64,000 bases of DNA from Alphaproteobacteria bacterium (GCA_017307355.1 JAFKFG010000011.1:1-64000), one strand, 5' to 3'. Positions 17,402 to 26,440 are shown, numbered from the stretch's first letter. Translations and numbers: made by a program. Notes: a model not told the origin generated them from the letters alone.

Positions 17402-17788
17402 CTATTTGTTGGCGAGAATACCGCCAGGCGGGACATATTCCTTATCGTGCCCCGGGCTGATGGAAAGGTAAGGACTGCTCATGGTACCCCCGGATACGCC
17501 AAGCCGGGAATCCTTTGGGATCGGCAAATCGCTGCGGATATCCATCTCCACAGCGACATGATAAGTCTTCGGCAGCAATGAGAGGCGCGTTATTTGACCG
17601 ACCACGACGCCTGCGAGCCTGACATCGGTGCCAACATTCAGTTGATCGGCGTGCGCCATATCGGCGCTGATCCGGTAGGATGAAAAACTACCCGAGCCGG
17701 TCTGCCATCGCATGAATGCGAAGAACCCCACCGCTAGCAGGATAACCGCAGCACTCAGCGCGATTTCGAAGCCATTATTCCGCGACAT
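17402..17788 (-). CDS. MlaD-like (MCE-domain) membrane protein
   Basis: The 128-residue protein has one N-terminal transmembrane helix (about residues 8-26) and then a single MCE domain: the VGTDVRLAGVVVGQI core and the GGTMSSPYLSISPG strand are typical. MlaD forms a hexameric ring on the periplasmic side of the MlaFEDB phospholipid transporter. No mlaE, mlaF or mlaB is nearby, so this copy is an orphan and a little shorter than usual MlaD. The start at ATG 17788 opens directly onto the membrane helix. The perfect FNR box at 17823 lies 35 bases upstream and could control it divergently with the cytochrome gene. Confidence 0.8.
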   Translation of the reverse strand: MSRNNGFEIALSAAVILLAVGFFAFMRWQTGSGSFSSYRISADMAHADQLNVGTDVRLAGVVVGQITRLSLLPKTYHVAVEMDIRSDLPIPKDSRLGVSGGTMSSPYLSISPGHDKEYVPPGGILANK

Positions 17789-17822
17789 GATATCAATGAA
17801 ATGCCAAAAAATCCGTGCGGCC

Positions 17823-17836
17823 TTGATCCTGATCAA
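17823..17836. promoter_or_regulatory. Perfect FNR/FixK box
   Basis: TTGATCCTGATCAA is an exact TTGAT-N4-ATCAA palindrome. It lies between the divergent mlaD-like gene (start 17788) and the cytochrome c gene (start 17890), 53 bases before the latter. It is the best regulator site in the block. Confidence 0.75.
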
Positions 17837-17889
17837 GACGCCTGCGCCCAGAACGGTCACTCTGAATCTGGTTTGAGGAGGTGGCAAGC

Positions 17890-18492
17890 ATGAGATTGGC
17901 TCTTTTTCTGACCGCCTTGGCGGCCGGCATGTCCACCGTCGCGGCCCAAGCGGCCGGACCGATGGCTACTCCCGACCCTCAACTGATCGCAAAATGTCAG
18001 ACGTGCCATGGGCCGGACGGGAAAGGGGCAACTCCCGCTACGCCACGATTGAACGGCCAGAACGCCGACTATCTGCTCCACCGCTTGAAGGGTTTTCTGG
18101 ATCCCACCAGCGGTACGCCACATGCCACCGAGCATATGTGGCAGACCGCCACCACCTTGTCGGATCGTACCGCGACTGAATTGGTGCGCTTCTTCGCGGC
18201 GCAGCCCGCGACGCCGGCCGATCCCAAGATGCCGCTTGCCGCCAGGGGCGAGAAGATTTACCGGCAGGGCATTGTGGGCGACGTTCCCGCCTGCGAGAGC
18301 TGCCACGGCCCGGCCGGTGAAGGGCGGGCCGGTGCGCCCCGATTGGCCGGGCAGCGAGGAGATTATCTGGAGGAGCAACTCAACGCGTTCATGCTCCAGA
18401 TGCGCGTGAGTTCCGACATGAATCGCCATGCATGGCATATGGAGCCCGACCAATTCCGAGCACTCCGCGCTTATCTCTCCAACGACCGGTGA
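17890..18492 (+). CDS. Dihaem cytochrome c (c4/c553 type)
   Basis: This 200-residue periplasmic electron carrier has a signal peptide (residues 1 to about 22, ending VAAQAAG). Two haem attachment motifs are present: CQTCH at 36-40 and CESCH at 135-139, each followed by GP. A methionine-bearing stretch follows each motif. The two-domain layout is that of cytochrome c4, which passes electrons to terminal oxidases. The start ATG 17890 has GAGGAG nine bases upstream; a GTG at 17881 is the alternative. Its 3' end overlaps the start of the persulfide dioxygenase gene by GTGA, so the two are coupled. A perfect FNR box precedes it. Confidence 0.9.
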   Translation: MRLALFLTALAAGMSTVAAQAAGPMATPDPQLIAKCQTCHGPDGKGATPATPRLNGQNADYLLHRLKGFLDPTSGTPHATEHMWQTATTLSDRTATELVRFFAAQPATPADPKMPLAARGEKIYRQGIVGDVPACESCHGPAGEGRAGAPRLAGQRGDYLEEQLNAFMLQMRVSSDMNRHAWHMEPDQFRALRAYLSNDR

Positions 18493-19433
18493 ATGGCGAG
18501 GACGTGGTGCGCGATCAATCTCTGGCGCTAGCCGCATTAACCGTGGAAGCCGCGTGCGCGAGCCGGTCGCCCCGACCAAACGTAACGACCTTTTTTGACC
18601 CTGACACGTTCACTGCCAGCCACGTCGTCAGCGATCCGGCAAGTCACTCGGCGGCGATTATCGACTGCGTGCTGGACTTCGATCCCGCGTCGGGGCGTAC
18701 AGCGACCCGTTCCGCCGACAAGATTGTTGACTTCGTCCGTCAGAAGGGACTGAGGACGGAATGGATATTGGAAACGCATGCGCACGCCGACCACATTTCC
18801 GCCGCGCCTTATCTAAAAAGAAAGGTCGGCGGACAAATTTGCATCGGCGCGGAAATCATCGCGGTCCAGGGCACGTTCGCGAAATTATTCAATCTTGGCG
18901 CCGAGTTCGCGCGCGACGGCAGCCAGTTCGACCGCTTGTTCCGTAACGGAGACAAGTTCAAGATAGGCAAGCTGGATGTGGTCGTCCTTCATGTGCCGGG
19001 CCATACGCCGGCCGACATCGCCTATGTTGTGGGCAATTCCGCCTTCGTCGGCGATACATTGTTCATGCCCGACTATGGTACAGCACGAACGGACTTTCCC
19101 GGCGGAAGTGCTCGTACGCTTTACCGTTCCATCCGGCGGCTTCTATCTTTACCCGGCGAAACGCGCATCTTCCTTTGTCACGACTATAAAGCACCGAAGC
19201 GCGACCAGTTTCACTGGGAGACGACGGTCGCAGAGCAGAAGTCCCACAATATCCATGTTCATGACGGCGTGACCGAAGAAAGCTTTGTCGCTATGCGTCG
19301 GGCGCGTGACGCGACACTGGGCATGCCGCGCCTTATCCTGCCTTCTATCCAGATAAATATCCGGGCAGGCCGCCTGCCGGAGCCGGAAGACAATGGCCTG
19401 CGCTACCTCAAGCTTCCTTTAGACGCGTTTTGA
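18489..19433 (+). CDS. blh: Blh-type persulfide dioxygenase (metallo-beta-lactamase fold)
   Basis: This ETHE1-related non-haem iron enzyme oxidises glutathione persulfide to sulfite in sulfide detoxification. The metal site is visible as ETHAHADHIS, followed by VLHVPGHTPADIAYV and GDTLFMPDYGTARTDFPGG, then FLCHDYKAP. The DFDPASGRT stretch near the start is typical of bacterial Blh rather than human ETHE1. The protein is 314 residues from GTG 18489, which overlaps the cytochrome c stop; a GTG at 18507 is a possible later start because the first 30 residues are not conserved. Coupling to a cytochrome c suggests that sulfur oxidation and electron transport are linked here. Confidence 0.85.
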   Translation: MNGEDVVRDQSLALAALTVEAACASRSPRPNVTTFFDPDTFTASHVVSDPASHSAAIIDCVLDFDPASGRTATRSADKIVDFVRQKGLRTEWILETHAHADHISAAPYLKRKVGGQICIGAEIIAVQGTFAKLFNLGAEFARDGSQFDRLFRNGDKFKIGKLDVVVLHVPGHTPADIAYVVGNSAFVGDTLFMPDYGTARTDFPGGSARTLYRSIRRLLSLPGETRIFLCHDYKAPKRDQFHWETTVAEQKSHNIHVHDGVTEESFVAMRRARDATLGMPRLILPSIQINIRAGRLPEPEDNGLRYLKLPLDAF

Positions 19434-19509
19434 GAGCCCGCCGTTTCAATGAAGTAAAACGATCACGCGGTACGTTGGCTTCGGCGAACGAATTCTGATC
19501 TCGCGCGCA

Positions 19510-19523
19510 TTGAGCGAACGCAA
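19510..19523. promoter_or_regulatory. FixK-like box
   Basis: TTGAGCGAACGCAA fits TTG(A/C)-N6-(T/G)CAA. It ends 33 bases before the start codon of the P-type ATPase gene. Confidence 0.4.
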
Positions 19524-19556
19524 GTATCACTTCAGGGCGCGCAGCTATGGTGGCGC

Positions 19557-22067
19557 ATGACGGTAAATCCCAGAACCGAGACGGGGCTGAGCGGGATAGA
19601 GGCGGCGCGGCTGTTGAAGCAGTTTGGCCCCAATGAGCTCCCCAGCCCCGAACGACGCAACATCTTTCGCATCATGCTTGGCGTGGCGGGCCAGCCTATG
19701 TTCGCGCTACTCCTCGGAGGCGCCCTTGTTTATATAGCATTGGGCGAAGGGGTTGACGCGATCGTACTCGCCTTGTTCGCCACGCTGTCCGTCACCATCG
19801 GCATTGTGCAGGAAAGCCGCAGCGAGAAGGTACTGGAATCGCTGCGAAGCCTGGCCAGTCCGCGGGCTTTGGTTCTGCGCGACGGAGCTGAACAACGGAT
19901 CGCCGGGCGCGAGTTGGTGCCCGGAGACATCGTGATTCTTTCGGAAGGCGATCGCGTGCCCGCCGACGTTCTTTTGCTGTCCGGCGAAGGACTTCGGGTA
20001 GACGAATCGCTTCTCACCGGCGAAGCCGTACCCGTGCGCAAAAAAACGAATGTGGCACATCCCGGCGTCGCTATTCCGGGCGGCGAGGATTTACCTTTCC
20101 TCTTTGCCGGCACTCTGATCGTGCAGGGCCAGGGACTGGCGCGCGTTACCGCCACTGGTCTCTTGTCTGAAATGGGGAAGATCGGGCAGGCGCTCCGGTC
20201 CATAAATTTGGAAGAACCGCGCCTTAAAAAGCAGCTGGGCTGGCTGGTACGTGATTTCACCGTTGTGGGCCTCGCCGTGACGGGCCTGGTGACGCTTCTG
20301 CTGGGCTTGACTCGTGGTTCCTGGCTTGAAGCGGCTTTGGGCGGCATCGCTCTTGGCATGTCGGTCCTGCCGGAAGAGATTCCGCTCGTCCTGGCGGTGT
20401 TCATGGCGATGGGGGCCTGGCGCATCTCGCGTGCGGGTGTGTTGACTCGCCGTGCCACCGCCATCGAAACGCTGGGCTCGGCCACCGTACTCTGTGCCGA
20501 TAAGACGGGCACTTTGACCGAAAACCGGATGTGCCTGATGCTTATGGCCGCGGAGGGAGTACTTTGGCGACCGGGCACCCACCCGGACGGGCGCATGGAA
20601 GATGTCCTGCGGGCCGCGCTGATGGCGTCCGCCGTGCATCCCACCGATCCCATGGACCGTGCCATCCATGAGGCGGCGCGCGAGACAGGAATCGTATCCA
20701 GGGGAAGTTTGATTGAAGCGCATGGCGTTCGGCACGATCGTCCCGCCGTCATTCAGATCTGGCGCGAAGAAAGCGGGGTCACCGTTTACGCGAAAGGCGC
20801 ACCGGAAGCGATTGCGGAGCTTTCAGCGCTTCCGCCCGCTGTACGCGCCACACTCTCAGGCGAGGCCGACCGTTTCGCGGCGGAGGGGCTGAGGCTTCTG
20901 GCGGTTGCCGTCGCGCCGATCCAAGGGGGTAGTGCGGGAATACCACCCGCCGGAGGGGGGTGGAAATTTCTTGGCCTGATCGGTTTTACCGATCCTGTTC
21001 GTGCCGCCGTCCCGCCTGCCATCAGCGAATGCCACAGCGCGGGCATTCGAGTGATTATGATCACCGGCGATTATCCAGCGACGGCGCGCGCTGTTGCCGG
21101 AGAGGTAGGGCTCGGCACCGATCAAATTTTGACTGGCGCTGAAATAGATACCATGAGCGATGATATGCTCAGAGCGGCGGCACGTACGACATCGATCTTT
21201 GCCAGGATCAGACCGCAGCAGAAGTTACGTTTGGTGGAGGCATTGAAAGCGAATGGCGATGTCGTCGCCATGACCGGCGATGGCGTCAACGACGCCCCTG
21301 CGATAAAGGCCGCCGATATTGGCATCGCCATGGGGGAGCGCGGCACCGATGTGGCACGGGAAGCGAGTGCGCTGGTACTCCTGAACGACAATTTTACCTC
21401 CATTGTCGCCGCCATCCGTCTGGGCCGACGTATCCATGACAATCTGCGCAAGGCGATCACATATATCGTGGCGGTGCATGTGCCCATTGCGGGTCTTGCG
21501 TTGCTGCCTCTTCTCATTGGCCTGCCGCCAATGCTGCTGCCGATCCATATCGCGCTTCTGGAGATGGTGATTGATCCGGCCTGTTCCGTGGTGTTCGAAG
21601 CCGAAACCGAAGAGCATGATGTAATGCGGCGCCCGCCGCGCCGGCCTGGCGAGCCCGTGTTGCCGCGCGGGGTGGCGCTATGGGCGGTGCTGGAAGGCCT
21701 TGTCGCGCTGGCGGCGGTGGGGTTGGCCCTCGGACTTGGGATGTGGGAGAGGTTGGATGAACCGGCGCTGCGCGCTTTGGTGTTCACCACTCTGGTGTTG
21801 GCGAATATCGGCCTGATCCTGGTCAATCGCGGTTTTGGTACCGCTTTATCCGACGCCCTGGCGCGACCTAATCCCAGTTTTTGGTTGCTTGCTGGAATGG
21901 CGGCATCCGTTTTGGCGGCGACTCTATTCTGGGCGCCCGCACGCAGCCTTTTCGCTTTCGGCGCTCTGAATGGCTGGACGCTGGCGACATCTCTTGGTGC
22001 CGGCATTGCTCTCATGATCTCGCTTCAGGCCCTCAAAGCGCGCTTTCGCAAAGCCCGGACTGGTTGA
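19557..22067 (+). CDS. P-type cation-transporting ATPase
   Basis: This 836-residue E1-E2 ATPase has the phosphorylation motif DKTGTLT at about residues 315-321, the TGE actuator motif (LLTGEAVPV), and the hinge TGDGVNDAPAI. The transmembrane 4 site is LPEEIP, and TM6 has VIDPACS. There is no N-terminal heavy-metal domain or CPC motif, so it belongs with the calcium/sodium/proton-like P2/P3 group and not with copper exporters. The PEEIP form of the ion site is common in orphan bacterial members of uncertain ion. The family is often found in hypoxia-linked gene sets. A FixK-like box sits just upstream. Confidence 0.9.
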   Translation: MTVNPRTETGLSGIEAARLLKQFGPNELPSPERRNIFRIMLGVAGQPMFALLLGGALVYIALGEGVDAIVLALFATLSVTIGIVQESRSEKVLESLRSLASPRALVLRDGAEQRIAGRELVPGDIVILSEGDRVPADVLLLSGEGLRVDESLLTGEAVPVRKKTNVAHPGVAIPGGEDLPFLFAGTLIVQGQGLARVTATGLLSEMGKIGQALRSINLEEPRLKKQLGWLVRDFTVVGLAVTGLVTLLLGLTRGSWLEAALGGIALGMSVLPEEIPLVLAVFMAMGAWRISRAGVLTRRATAIETLGSATVLCADKTGTLTENRMCLMLMAAEGVLWRPGTHPDGRMEDVLRAALMASAVHPTDPMDRAIHEAARETGIVSRGSLIEAHGVRHDRPAVIQIWREESGVTVYAKGAPEAIAELSALPPAVRATLSGEADRFAAEGLRLLAVAVAPIQGGSAGIPPAGGGWKFLGLIGFTDPVRAAVPPAISECHSAGIRVIMITGDYPATARAVAGEVGLGTDQILTGAEIDTMSDDMLRAAARTTSIFARIRPQQKLRLVEALKANGDVVAMTGDGVNDAPAIKAADIGIAMGERGTDVAREASALVLLNDNFTSIVAAIRLGRRIHDNLRKAITYIVAVHVPIAGLALLPLLIGLPPMLLPIHIALLEMVIDPACSVVFEAETEEHDVMRRPPRRPGEPVLPRGVALWAVLEGLVALAAVGLALGLGMWERLDEPALRALVFTTLVLANIGLILVNRGFGTALSDALARPNPSFWLLAGMAASVLAATLFWAPARSLFAFGALNGWTLATSLGAGIALMISLQALKARFRKARTG

Positions 22068-22148
22068 GGACGTCCGGATCGATTGCGGGGGAATTCGCTG
22101 GAGTCAAATTCGGGTGCCTCCGAACGCGCGGATTTCAGCGTGGCGCCC

Positions 22149-23033
22149 TCAGAACATGGCTGCCAATTCTGGCACCAGCAAGGGTGCGATATCGATCTCG
22201 TTGCTGGAATGGGGAATGGTGTTGGCGGTCACCAGCCGGATGGCGCCCGCCGCCATGATGCGGGCGTCGGCATTCTCCGCGAATATTCCATGCACGGCCA
22301 GGGCCAGCGGCTTTCGGCCCCGACCGGCGGCAACGCGCACGGCTTCTTCCATGGTCCGTCCGCTGGAAATTACATCGTCGACCATGATCGGCTGTGTCTC
22401 ATCGGGAAGACGCAGTCCTTCCGCTGCGATCCGTACGTCACGATCGCCCAGCCGCTCTTTGCGCAGGACGCAATAGTCCGCACCGCATGCTTTGGCGATG
22501 CCCGAAACCCATTGTTCGCTTTCCGCATCTGGGCCGATCAGGAACGGCCTGACGACATTGCGCCCGATCCAAGCTGCGAGCAGGGGCGCAGCGTGCAGGG
22601 CGCGCGCCGGTATGGTGTAGATCTCCTCCAGCGCGCGATAGCGGTGCAGATGCGGATCGATGGTGATAAGCCAATCGAAATCGGCCGAGATCAACGACGC
22701 GAAATGGCGCGAAGTGACCGCTTCGCCCGGATGAAATCGCATGTCCTGGCGCATATAGCCCAAATAAGGCGCCAAAAGGCCGACGCGACGGGCGCCCAAT
22801 TCGCGCGCGGTGCGCGCCGCGAACAGCAGCGGCAGAATTTTGCCGTTGGGATCGGCAAGAGTGTCTACCAGCACCACGTTGCGATCTGAAGGCGATTCCG
22901 GGAAACGCAAATAGGTTTCCTGGTCGGGAAACGCACGCATCTCCAGCTTGCCCAGTTCGACGTTCCCGAAAGCACAAAGATGCCCGGCCAAGACCTCGTT
23001 TCCGGGCAGGGGGATGACGAGCGGTATCGTCAT
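22149..23033 (-). CDS. prs: Ribose-phosphate pyrophosphokinase (PRPP synthase) paralogue
   Basis: It normally makes PRPP from ribose 5-phosphate and ATP. The 294-residue protein shows the FPDQETYLRF opening, the DPHLHRY catalytic-loop region, a KERLGDRDV segment, and the PRPP-binding loop MVDDVISSGRT. Housekeeping Prs is a little longer (about 310 residues) and more conserved, so this is probably an accessory paralogue. The start ATG 23033 overlaps the stop of the phosphorylase gene (ATGA). It follows an AMP-phosphorylase-like gene whose product would be a ribose 1-phosphate or 1,5-bisphosphate, so a nucleotide-salvage role in the same pathway is inferred. Confidence 0.88.
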   Translation of the reverse strand: MTIPLVIPLPGNEVLAGHLCAFGNVELGKLEMRAFPDQETYLRFPESPSDRNVVLVDTLADPNGKILPLLFAARTARELGARRVGLLAPYLGYMRQDMRFHPGEAVTSRHFASLISADFDWLITIDPHLHRYRALEEIYTIPARALHAAPLLAAWIGRNVVRPFLIGPDAESEQWVSGIAKACGADYCVLRKERLGDRDVRIAAEGLRLPDETQPIMVDDVISSGRTMEEAVRVAAGRGRKPLALAVHGIFAENADARIMAAGAIRLVTANTIPHSSNEIDIAPLLVPELAAMF

Positions 23034-24541
23034 TGCTCCGCGATCCGGATGATGTCGGGGTTGGCGTCCTGGTAATTCAAGGCATAGGCGAGTTCGCCGG
23101 GTGTCTCTGCGTGTAGCGTGCAAAGTGGCGTGCCGCGCACCACCCTGTCTCCCAGCCGGACATGCATTTCTGCGCCGGCGGCCTTGTCGAAGGGCGCGCC
23201 TGCCAACTTGGCCAAGCGCGCGATGCGCCGATTGTCGATCTGCATCACCAGTCCGTCAGCGACCGCTTCAATGACTTTGCGGTACCGGGAGCGGGGTGGC
23301 TCACGCATTCCGCCCTGGGCTTCGCATATTTTTTGAAATTTGGTCCAGGCGCGGCCATCGTCCAGCGCGGAAGCTGCCAACCCCGCGCCCGCGCCTTCGG
23401 GCGCGCGGCCACTTAGTTCCAGCAGGGCACCGGCCAGCTCCAGTGCGCGGATGCGCAAATCCTGGGGCGCATGCGGGTCGTTTTTCAGGACCGCCAGTAC
23501 ATCCCGGGCTTCCAAGGCGGGACCCATGCCCCGCCCGATAGGCTGGCGGCCGTCGCCCGTCAAAACCCGCACCTTCAAACCGAAAAGGGCGGCGGTGTCG
23601 GCAAGATTGCGGGACAACGCGATGGCGGCGTCCGTGCTGCGTACCTTCGCGGTGGGGCCGACGGGCATGTCCAGAACCAGGTGAGTGGCGCCCGCTGCGA
23701 TCTTCTTTGACAGGACCGAAGCGACCATTTGTCCTTCGCTGTCGATATCGAGCGCCCGCTCGACACGGATCAGGACATCATCCGCGGGGCTGAGATTGAC
23801 CGCGCCGCCCCAGACCACGCAACCGCCTTCGCGCTCAACCACTCTGCGGATGGCGGTGCTGTCCAGCTCCACTGGAGCCAGGGTCTCCATTGTGTCGGCG
23901 GTCCCGGCCGGGGAGGTGATGGCTCGCGAGGAAGTCTTCGGCATGGTGAACCCGAGCGACGCCATGATCGCGACGATGATAGGCGTGGTGCGGTTGCCGG
24001 GAAGGCCGCCCACGGAATGCTTGTCCACGACCACAGCGCTGTTCCAATGCAGGCGTTCGCCTGCCGCAACCATGGCGCTGGTAAGGGCGGCAGTTTCCGC
24101 AAGCGACAGCGGCAAGGCCGCGCAAGCTGTGATGAAAGCAGATATCTCAACCGGCGAATAACGGCCTGCCACGATGTCAGGAATGATCTGGTTCAACGCA
24201 TCTTGATCTAAAGCATGGCCGTAGACACGGCCCCGGACATGGGCAAGGGATTCCACCGTCGGTGCATAGCGTGCGCGGACCAGGTCGCCGTCCTTGAGAT
24301 CGAGGCGTGCCCAGGCGGAATCGGAAAGGCCCGCTTCATCGCAAGCCAGCATGTCGCCTTCAATCTGATAGAGGGTTGCGATTATCGAACGGCTCCTTGC
24401 GCTCACCAAAATGCGGTTGAGAGAGGAAAAGCCCTCGGATCGGCAGACCGGGCAATTCTTGTGCATGAAGATCGCCGCCTCGGAATGGGTATCGATGCCG
24501 AGGCGGCGCGCTTTCAGCTGATGACTGCGGTGATCGGTCAC
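23030..24541 (-). CDS. Thymidine/AMP phosphorylase, type 2 (archaeal-like)
   Basis: The 503-residue protein has an N-terminal extension of about 85 residues before the nucleoside phosphorylase core. This is the layout of the type 2 subfamily that includes archaeal AMP phosphorylases. The core has VDKHSVGGLPGNRTTPI, where KHSVGG is the phosphate-binding motif, and ITSPAGTADTMETL. Either nucleosides or AMP plus phosphate could be cleaved to base plus ribose 1-phosphate or ribose 1,5-bisphosphate. The start GTG 24541 overlaps the upstream stop (GTGA) and gives the same length as archaeal homologues. The PRPP synthase gene directly follows. Substrate choice between AMP and thymidine cannot be decided here. 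Confidence 0.87.
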   Translation of the reverse strand: MTDHRSHQLKARRLGIDTHSEAAIFMHKNCPVCRSEGFSSLNRILVSARSRSIIATLYQIEGDMLACDEAGLSDSAWARLDLKDGDLVRARYAPTVESLAHVRGRVYGHALDQDALNQIIPDIVAGRYSPVEISAFITACAALPLSLAETAALTSAMVAAGERLHWNSAVVVDKHSVGGLPGNRTTPIIVAIMASLGFTMPKTSSRAITSPAGTADTMETLAPVELDSTAIRRVVEREGGCVVWGGAVNLSPADDVLIRVERALDIDSEGQMVASVLSKKIAAGATHLVLDMPVGPTAKVRSTDAAIALSRNLADTAALFGLKVRVLTGDGRQPIGRGMGPALEARDVLAVLKNDPHAPQDLRIRALELAGALLELSGRAPEGAGAGLAASALDDGRAWTKFQKICEAQGGMREPPRSRYRKVIEAVADGLVMQIDNRRIARLAKLAGAPFDKAAGAEMHVRLGDRVVRGTPLCTLHAETPGELAYALNYQDANPDIIRIAEQ

Positions 24542-25905
24542 GACAAGACCACCGTCTGGCCGTGGTCGGGAACGACACAGTCCCATTGTCGCGTTTCAGT
24601 GAGCGCAAGGCGGAGCGCATCCGCGCCTTGCGGTTCGCCGTGAATAATGAAAGTGGTGCGGGGACGTTCGCGGAACCCCGCCGTCCAGCGGAGAAGTTCG
24701 TCGCGATCGGCATGGGCCGACAGCATGGAGAGGTTATGGACCTTGGCCCGCACCGGCACATATCCGCCGAACATCTTTATCCTGTCGGCGCCCGCCACCA
24801 TCGCTGCGCCCCGCGTACCCCCGGCCTGGAAACCGGTGAACAGGATGACATTGCGCGGATCGGGCGCATAATGCCGCAGATGATGCAGCACGCGCCCGCC
24901 GGTTGCCATGCCGCTGGCCGAGATGATCACCTTGGCCATGGGATTGGCGGTCAGCATCTTGGATGCTGCGGCAGTGTGTACATAGTGGGTGTCGCCCTGC
25001 AGATTGCGCAGGTCTCTTTGACTCAGCCTCTGATCTGCGACATGCCGGCGGAAAATTTCCGTGGCATCGATCGCCATGGGGCTGTCGAGAAAGATGGGCA
25101 GGATGGCGGGCAAGCGGCCCGACGCCTTGAGGCGAGCCAGGTGATAGATCAGACTTTGGGCGCGACCGACCGCAAAGGCCGGAACCACAACTGTCCCGCC
25201 CCGATGAATGGTCTTTCCGATGATATCGGCCAGCACGTCTTCCGGATCGGCCCGGTCGTGCAGCCTGTCGCCGTACGTGGATTCCAGGAGCAGATAGTCC
25301 GCCCTGGGTGGAGTTTGCGGATCGAGCATTAGCGGGTCGCCGTACCGCCCGATATCGCCGGAAAACACTATTGTCCTGCCGGCCCATTCGATCGAAACGG
25401 TAGCGGCGCCCAAAATATGGCCGGCACGGGTAAAGCGCGCTGTGGCGCCGGCCGGCAGATCAACGGTCTGATCGAACGAAGCGACCCGGAAATGCTTCAA
25501 CGCATCGTGGGCGTCTTGCTCTGTGTAGAGCGGAAGCGCCGGTCGATGTTTGGAGAATTTATGCCGGTTGGCGAAATCGGCGTCCTGTTCCTGCAAATGC
25601 CCTGAGTCCGGCAACAGGATGCCGCATAGGTCCTCGGTGCCACTGGTCGCCACCACGGGCCCTCGAAACCCGTTGCGCACCAGAAGCGGCAAATAGCCGG
25701 AATGGTCCAGATGCGCATGGGTGAGAACGACAGCGGCTATGGCCGAAGGCTGCACCGGCAATGGCGCCCAATTGCGCAGCCGGAGCGCCTTAAAGCCTTG
25801 AAACAGCCCGCAATCGATCAGGATGCGATCGTCGCCCCGTTCCAGAAGGTATTTGGAGCCGGTGACCGTACCGGCTCCGCCGAGAAATGTGAGCTTTAGA
25901 GGCAT
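24538..25905 (-). CDS. Beta-CASP metallo-beta-lactamase (RNase-type)
   Basis: The 455-residue protein has the MBL motif THAHLDHSG, FSGDIGRYGDP, and the beta-CASP insertion with its closing SAHADRDELLRW motif. These features match the CPSF73/RNase J-related group that cleaves RNA, usually annotated as MBL-fold hydrolase with an RNA specificity domain. The ATG at 25905 is used because AGGTGA lies four bases before it and GGAGTVTGSKYLL follows as in the family. It is the first gene of the three-gene overlapping unit with the phosphorylase and PRPP synthase. The RNA-decay enzyme plus nucleotide phosphorolysis suggests a ribonucleotide recycling route. A near-perfect FNR box lies 61 bases upstream. 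Confidence 0.88.
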   Translation of the reverse strand: MPLKLTFLGGAGTVTGSKYLLERGDDRILIDCGLFQGFKALRLRNWAPLPVQPSAIAAVVLTHAHLDHSGYLPLLVRNGFRGPVVATSGTEDLCGILLPDSGHLQEQDADFANRHKFSKHRPALPLYTEQDAHDALKHFRVASFDQTVDLPAGATARFTRAGHILGAATVSIEWAGRTIVFSGDIGRYGDPLMLDPQTPPRADYLLLESTYGDRLHDRADPEDVLADIIGKTIHRGGTVVVPAFAVGRAQSLIYHLARLKASGRLPAILPIFLDSPMAIDATEIFRRHVADQRLSQRDLRNLQGDTHYVHTAAASKMLTANPMAKVIISASGMATGGRVLHHLRHYAPDPRNVILFTGFQAGGTRGAAMVAGADRIKMFGGYVPVRAKVHNLSMLSAHADRDELLRWTAGFRERPRTTFIIHGEPQGADALRLALTETRQWDCVVPDHGQTVVLS

Positions 25906-25965
25906 GTTCACCTGGTGTGCGCAATTAGGAAGAAACAACCAAACGAAGCCTTGGCCCGAAAAGGT

Positions 25966-25979
25966 ATGATCCGGATCAA
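25966..25979. promoter_or_regulatory. Near-perfect FNR/FixK box between divergent genes
   Basis: ATGATCCGGATCAA has one mismatch to TTGAT-N4-ATCAA. It lies 61 bases before the minus-strand beta-CASP start (25905) and 69 bases before the plus-strand eRF1-like gene (26048), so it could act on both. Confidence 0.5.
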
Positions 25980-26047
25980 GGCGTTGCGGCGTGGCCGTAG
26001 CATTCTGTCCTTATAGGCATTCCTCTGTTAGCTGAAAGGCCCAAATT

Positions 26048-26440
26048 ATGCACTTCCACGCTGTTGTCTGGTTGGATCATCGTGCCGCCCGCATTTTCGG
26101 CTTCGACCTGCGCGGATCGGACCATACGGGCCGGCAAATCGTCAGCCACGCTCCTCACCATCTTCACCACAAAACCGGTTCAGCGAGCGGTGAGCACGTT
26201 CGGGGAAATGCAACTTATTTCGACGCGATTGCAGCTGGCTTGACAGATTTCCAGGAAATTCTGATTGCCGGTCCTGCCGCAGCGAGAACCGAATTCGCTG
26301 CTCATGTCCATAGCCAGCATCCCGCGCTGGCGGCGCGATTGGTGGGAAACTTGCCGATGGATCATGCCAGCGATGGGGAGATCATCGCTGCAGCCCGGGC
26401 TTTCTTTCAGCAAGCCGACAGAATGACGCCCCAGCGCTGA
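26048..26440 (+). CDS. eRF1-like small protein (translational machinery protein family)
   Basis: The 130-residue protein begins HFHAVVWLDHRAARIFGFDL and has a histidine cluster (HAPHHLHHKTGS), then ILIAGPAAARTEFAAHVHSQHP and a late DHASDGEIIAAARAFF. This is the pattern of the small alphaproteobacterial proteins annotated as translational machinery protein, related to domain 3 of eukaryotic release factor eRF1. The function is not proven; a ribosome-associated stress role is often suggested. It is divergent from the beta-CASP gene and shares the FNR-like box between them. Confidence 0.75.
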   Translation: MHFHAVVWLDHRAARIFGFDLRGSDHTGRQIVSHAPHHLHHKTGSASGEHVRGNATYFDAIAAGLTDFQEILIAGPAAARTEFAAHVHSQHPALAARLVGNLPMDHASDGEIIAAARAFFQQADRMTPQR

